A stretch of 64,000 bases of DNA, from positions 62,001 to 126,000 of the forward strand of contig CAVSJA010000003.1 in NCBI GenBank assembly GCA_963728145.1, read 5' to 3'. The notes beneath the pieces were generated by a model, which saw nothing but the letters and a program-made list of their open reading frames with translations, was not told where the DNA came from and did not search any database. This DNA comes from CAVSJA01 sp963728145. Its GTDB lineage: Bacteria > Bacteroidota > Bacteroidia > Chitinophagales > Chitinophagaceae. The position numbers and the translations under genes are program-made. Shown piece by piece: positions 62,064 to 64,000 of the stretch. Every line of letters starts with the position of its first letter. Positions within the stretch are counted from its first letter, which is position 1.

Positions 62064-62235
62064 TTGGATTGATAAGGTTGACAGGGTTGACAAGGTTGAC
62101 AAGGTTGACAAGGTTGACAAGGTTAACAAGGTTAACAAGGTTAACAAGGCCCACTACTAGCCTTATCAACTTTATCAACTTTATCAACTCTATCAACTCT
62201 ATCAACCCTGTCAACCTTGTCAACCCTGTCAACCC
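62061..62235. repeat. Inverted GGTTGACAA element, longest of the family
   Basis: Left arm of about nine nonamers GGTTGACAA drifting to GGTTAACAA (62066-62149), a 12-base centre (GGCCCACTACTAG), right arm of about eight complement nonamers drifting from TTATCAACT to CTGTCAACC (62160-62235). The TGA stop of ftsK (62061-62063) is next to the first unit. Drift from one end of each arm to the other is visible. Confidence 0.93.
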
Positions 62236-62391
62236 TCTCCTCCAGGTGGCATGATAATTTAACTACTGCATTTACTGAAAGTTAGACTATTGTTAATCTC
62301 CCTACCCCCGATAAACCCAGGGACCTTAATTAGGGTCTATCTTCTAGTTGTAATCCAATATATTTGCGCTGACTTCGTTAAACCGACCGGC
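62064..62391. other. 328-base gap between ftsK and lolA
   Basis: Holds the GTTGACAA element (to 62235), about 120 bases in which I see nothing (62236-62358), and the lolA -7 box (62359-62366). No extra gene. Confidence 0.7.
62359..62366 (+). promoter_or_regulatory. -7 box (TATATTTG) for lolA
   Basis: TATATTTG matches TAnnTTTG and ends 25 bases before the lolA ATG. No -33 element at the expected spacing. Confidence 0.42.
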
Positions 62392-63054
62392 ATGAAGAAA
62401 TTATCCCTTTTTATAGTAGCATTAACTTTATTTATTACTGGATTTAGTCAGAATAACAGTATTGGTACGAATGATCCTCAGGCGAAGAAGTTACTCGATG
62501 CGGTAAGTAACAAATTCAAAACGTATAAATCTGTTCAGGCGAATTTTACTCTCACGGTTGAAGACAACAAAGGCAAGGTTCAGGGCACCAAGAAAGGTAC
62601 TGTTTATATGAAGGGTTCCAAGTATCGTGTTGCGATTACGGGGCAGGAAATTTTCAGCGATGGAAAAAATATCTGGACCTACGATAAATCATCTAATGAA
62701 GTGACAATTACTGAGCTGGATGAATCAGCAAGCGCAATTACTCCGCAAAAGCTCTTCACTAATTTTTATGAAAAGGATTTTCTTTCAAAATTCAATGGAG
62801 AAAAGAAAGAAGCTGGGAAATTGCTTCAGGAAATTGAAATGACTCCCACAGATAAGAGTAAGAATTTCCACAAAGTTTATATTCTCATAGATAAGAAAAC
62901 ACAAACAATCTATAGCACCAGGGTGTTGGAAAAAGCAGGGAATAAATATTCCTATACCGTGAATTCCATGAAGACCAGCACTGCTATAAACGACGCAACC
63001 TTTGTATTCGACAAGAAAAAATATCCCGGTGTAGAAGAAGTCGACTTAAGGTAA
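62392..63054 (+). CDS. lolA: Outer-membrane lipoprotein carrier LolA
   Basis: 220 residues, signal peptide about 1-19 (ITGFSQ). Carries lipoproteins across the periplasm. LolA-type beta-barrel: AKKLLDAVSNKFKTYKSVQANFTLTVE (about 28-54), GTVYMKGSKYRVAITGQEIFSDGKNIWTYDK (near 65-95), then PQKLFTNFYEKDFLSKF. The second beta-sheet half ends YTVNSMKTSTAINDATFVFDKKKYPGVEEVDLR. The ATG at 62392 begins a proper signal peptide; the frame back to 62290 is not conserved. No lolB is expected in Bacteroidota. Confidence 0.9.
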   Translation: MKKLSLFIVALTLFITGFSQNNSIGTNDPQAKKLLDAVSNKFKTYKSVQANFTLTVEDNKGKVQGTKKGTVYMKGSKYRVAITGQEIFSDGKNIWTYDKSSNEVTITELDESASAITPQKLFTNFYEKDFLSKFNGEKKEAGKLLQEIEMTPTDKSKNFHKVYILIDKKTQTIYSTRVLEKAGNKYSYTVNSMKTSTAINDATFVFDKKKYPGVEEVDLR

Positions 63055-63070
63055 TTTTCCATTTTCTATT

Positions 63071-63126
63071 TGCTATTTCTATTGCCCATTGCCTATTGCC
63101 CATTCACCATCGCCTATTGCTCATTT
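63071..63126. repeat. One-sided TTGCCTA/TTGCCCA heptad array
   Basis: About six heptads of the TTGCCYA type, one CATTCACC unit among them. The array runs into the UbiX gene, whose last codons and TAG stop (63114-63116 on plus as CTA) are formed by it. Confidence 0.8.
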
Positions 63127-63677
63127 CCCCAGCGAAACGTCTTTATATCAAGGCCAGCAAGATCGATCACACGATCTACAACTGTTTCCGCAAGTTCCTC
63201 AATTGTTTTGGGCCGGCTGTAAAAAGAAGGCGTTGCCGGACAAATGATTCCACCAGCAAGCGTAACCGTTTCCATGTTTCGGATATGGATTAAATTATAT
63301 GGGGTATCCCGAATTACGCAAATCAATTTTCTTCTCTCTTTTAATACAACATCGGCTGCGCGAGTGATAAGATCATTTGAAATACCGCTTGCGATTCTTC
63401 CAAGAGTTCCCATCGAGCAGGGAGCAATGATCATGCAATTGAATTGTCCTGAACCAGAAGCAAAGGGGGCAGAGAAATCCTGGGTGGAGTAAATGGTAAG
63501 TCCGCTGCTGTTGAATTCTTCGTTTCCCAATTCGGTCTTCCATACGGTTTTCGCATTTTCGGTCATCACAATGGCGAGTTCCTGCCATTGGTTCCTGAGC
63601 TTCAGAAGCTTACTGATCAATTGCCTGGCATAAATGGATCCGCTGGCCCCAGTGATGGCCAACACAATTTTATGCAT
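63114..63677 (-). CDS. ubiX: Flavin prenyltransferase UbiX/Pad1
   Basis: 187 residues. Makes prenylated FMN for UbiD-type decarboxylases. MHKIVLAITGASGSIYARQLI (1-21), APCSMGTLGRIASGISNDLITRAADVVLKERRKLI (near 88-122), PATPSFYSRPKTIEEL and VIDLAGLDI are family blocks. I start at the ATG at 63677; upstream extension is not conserved. No ubiD adjacent. The C-terminus is set by the repeat array. Confidence 0.92.
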   Translation of the reverse strand: MHKIVLAITGASGSIYARQLISKLLKLRNQWQELAIVMTENAKTVWKTELGNEEFNSSGLTIYSTQDFSAPFASGSGQFNCMIIAPCSMGTLGRIASGISNDLITRAADVVLKERRKLICVIRDTPYNLIHIRNMETVTLAGGIICPATPSFYSRPKTIEELAETVVDRVIDLAGLDIKTFRWGNEQ

Positions 63678-63713
63678 GGTATTTGAGTTATTTTGTGGAG
63701 AAAAATCAAATGT

Positions 63714-64000
63714 ATGCAAATGCTTAAACTTCTGGTTTTGTTCGGATCAGTGGTCTTCTTTTTTTCGGCAGGAAAGCCAACGGCAACCGCGGAGAAAACC
63801 AAATGGATGACACTGAAAGAAGCGTCGGACAGCCTGAAGAAGCAGAAAAGACCTGTATTGATCGATCTGTATACCGATTGGTGCGGTTGGTGTAAGGTGA
63901 TGGACAAAAAGACCTACGCGAATAGGTAACGTCAGCAAATACCTGAAGGAAAAGTTTTATGCAGTGAAGATTGATGCGGAATCCAGGCAAGCAATTGAAT
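63714..64000 (+). CDS. Exported thioredoxin-family protein, frameshifted and cut by the window end
   Basis: N-terminal signal peptide (LLVLFGSVVFFFSAG, about 3-17), then a thioredoxin-like fold with the redox motif DWCGWCKVMDK (near 57-67). An extra T at 63927 creates a TAA after TYANR; removing it gives NVSKYLKEKFYAVKIDAESRQAIE to the window end. Similar proteins (thiol:disulfide, DsbD-gamma-like) reduce envelope proteins. The gene continues beyond 64000. The CGWC motif argues for redox activity. Confidence 0.8.

Noticed and set aside
62061..62235. CRISPR array
   Set aside because: Units are 7-9 bases without unique spacers between them, no cas genes are near, and the arrays form inverted pairs.

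Overview
This 64 kb window comes from a Bacteroidota chromosome, most likely the Chitinophagaceae or a close relative. The evidence is: Bacteroidota-type -7 boxes (TAnnTTTG) upstream of genes and few Shine-Dalgarno sites; families typical of the phylum (NamZ/DUF1343, DUF1080, DUF6702, VPS10/sortilin-like BNR proteins, 7TM-DISM histidine kinase, Bacteroidota-type kynurenine pathway); and modest GC with many short monocistronic genes. There are no rRNA genes, convincing tRNA genes, transposases, phage genes or CRISPR arrays. It reads as ordinary core chromosome with unusual intergenic DNA.

Layout. 0-14 kb: aroQ, a parvulin, a BNR/sortilin protein, an SPFH protein paired with a ribbon-helix-helix protein, two PAP2 phosphatases, an M1 peptidase/HupE/DUF6702 group and a CNNM/CorC protein. 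14-24 kb: a lipoprotein glycosidase candidate, glmM, a cysteine desulfurase, DUF1080, fmt, namZ and an FKBP. 24-36 kb: pepT, a prohibitin-like protein, exbB/exbD, prmC, ribD, an EamA transporter, a YigZ protein, a 3-hydroxyacyl-CoA dehydrogenase and mrp. 38.5-46 kb: a divergent kynurenine catabolic cluster (HAO and ACMSD leftward; SDR, ALDH, 2-aminomuconate deaminase, KynU and KMO rightward). 46-64 kb: pyrF, a CAP lipoprotein, an S9 peptidase, an ECF sigma/anti-sigma/surface-protein operon, a glutaryl-CoA-dehydrogenase-like gene, aroK, a Dph6-like ATPase, an orphan histidine kinase, ftsK, lolA, ubiX and the start of a thioredoxin-like protein.

Most unusual signal. Most intergenic gaps hold imperfect tandem arrays with a 7-9 base period. 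They occur in several unrelated word families (GTTGACAAG, GGCAATA, GTTTGGC, ATTGATT, GTCGGGA, GTTTGATT, GGTGAAT, and a CTCTGCGTCC type). Usually an array faces its own reverse complement across a short spacer, which predicts a long hairpin. Arrays often begin at, and sometimes supply, the stop codon of the adjacent gene. In at least two families the spacer is also partly conserved, so these look like dispersed repeat elements rather than simple slippage tracts.

Second signal. Single-base insertions and deletions cluster in the kynurenine cluster: about ten in four genes between 40.7 and 45.1 kb. Two more lie in a YciI-like gene, one in ftsK and one in the last gene. The first 40 kb shows none that I found. 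The encoded proteins can be reconstructed almost completely, so this is either very recent decay or a consensus-quality problem.

Third signal. At least seven genes have a TAnnTTTG box ending only 3-11 bases before the ATG, which suggests leaderless transcripts.
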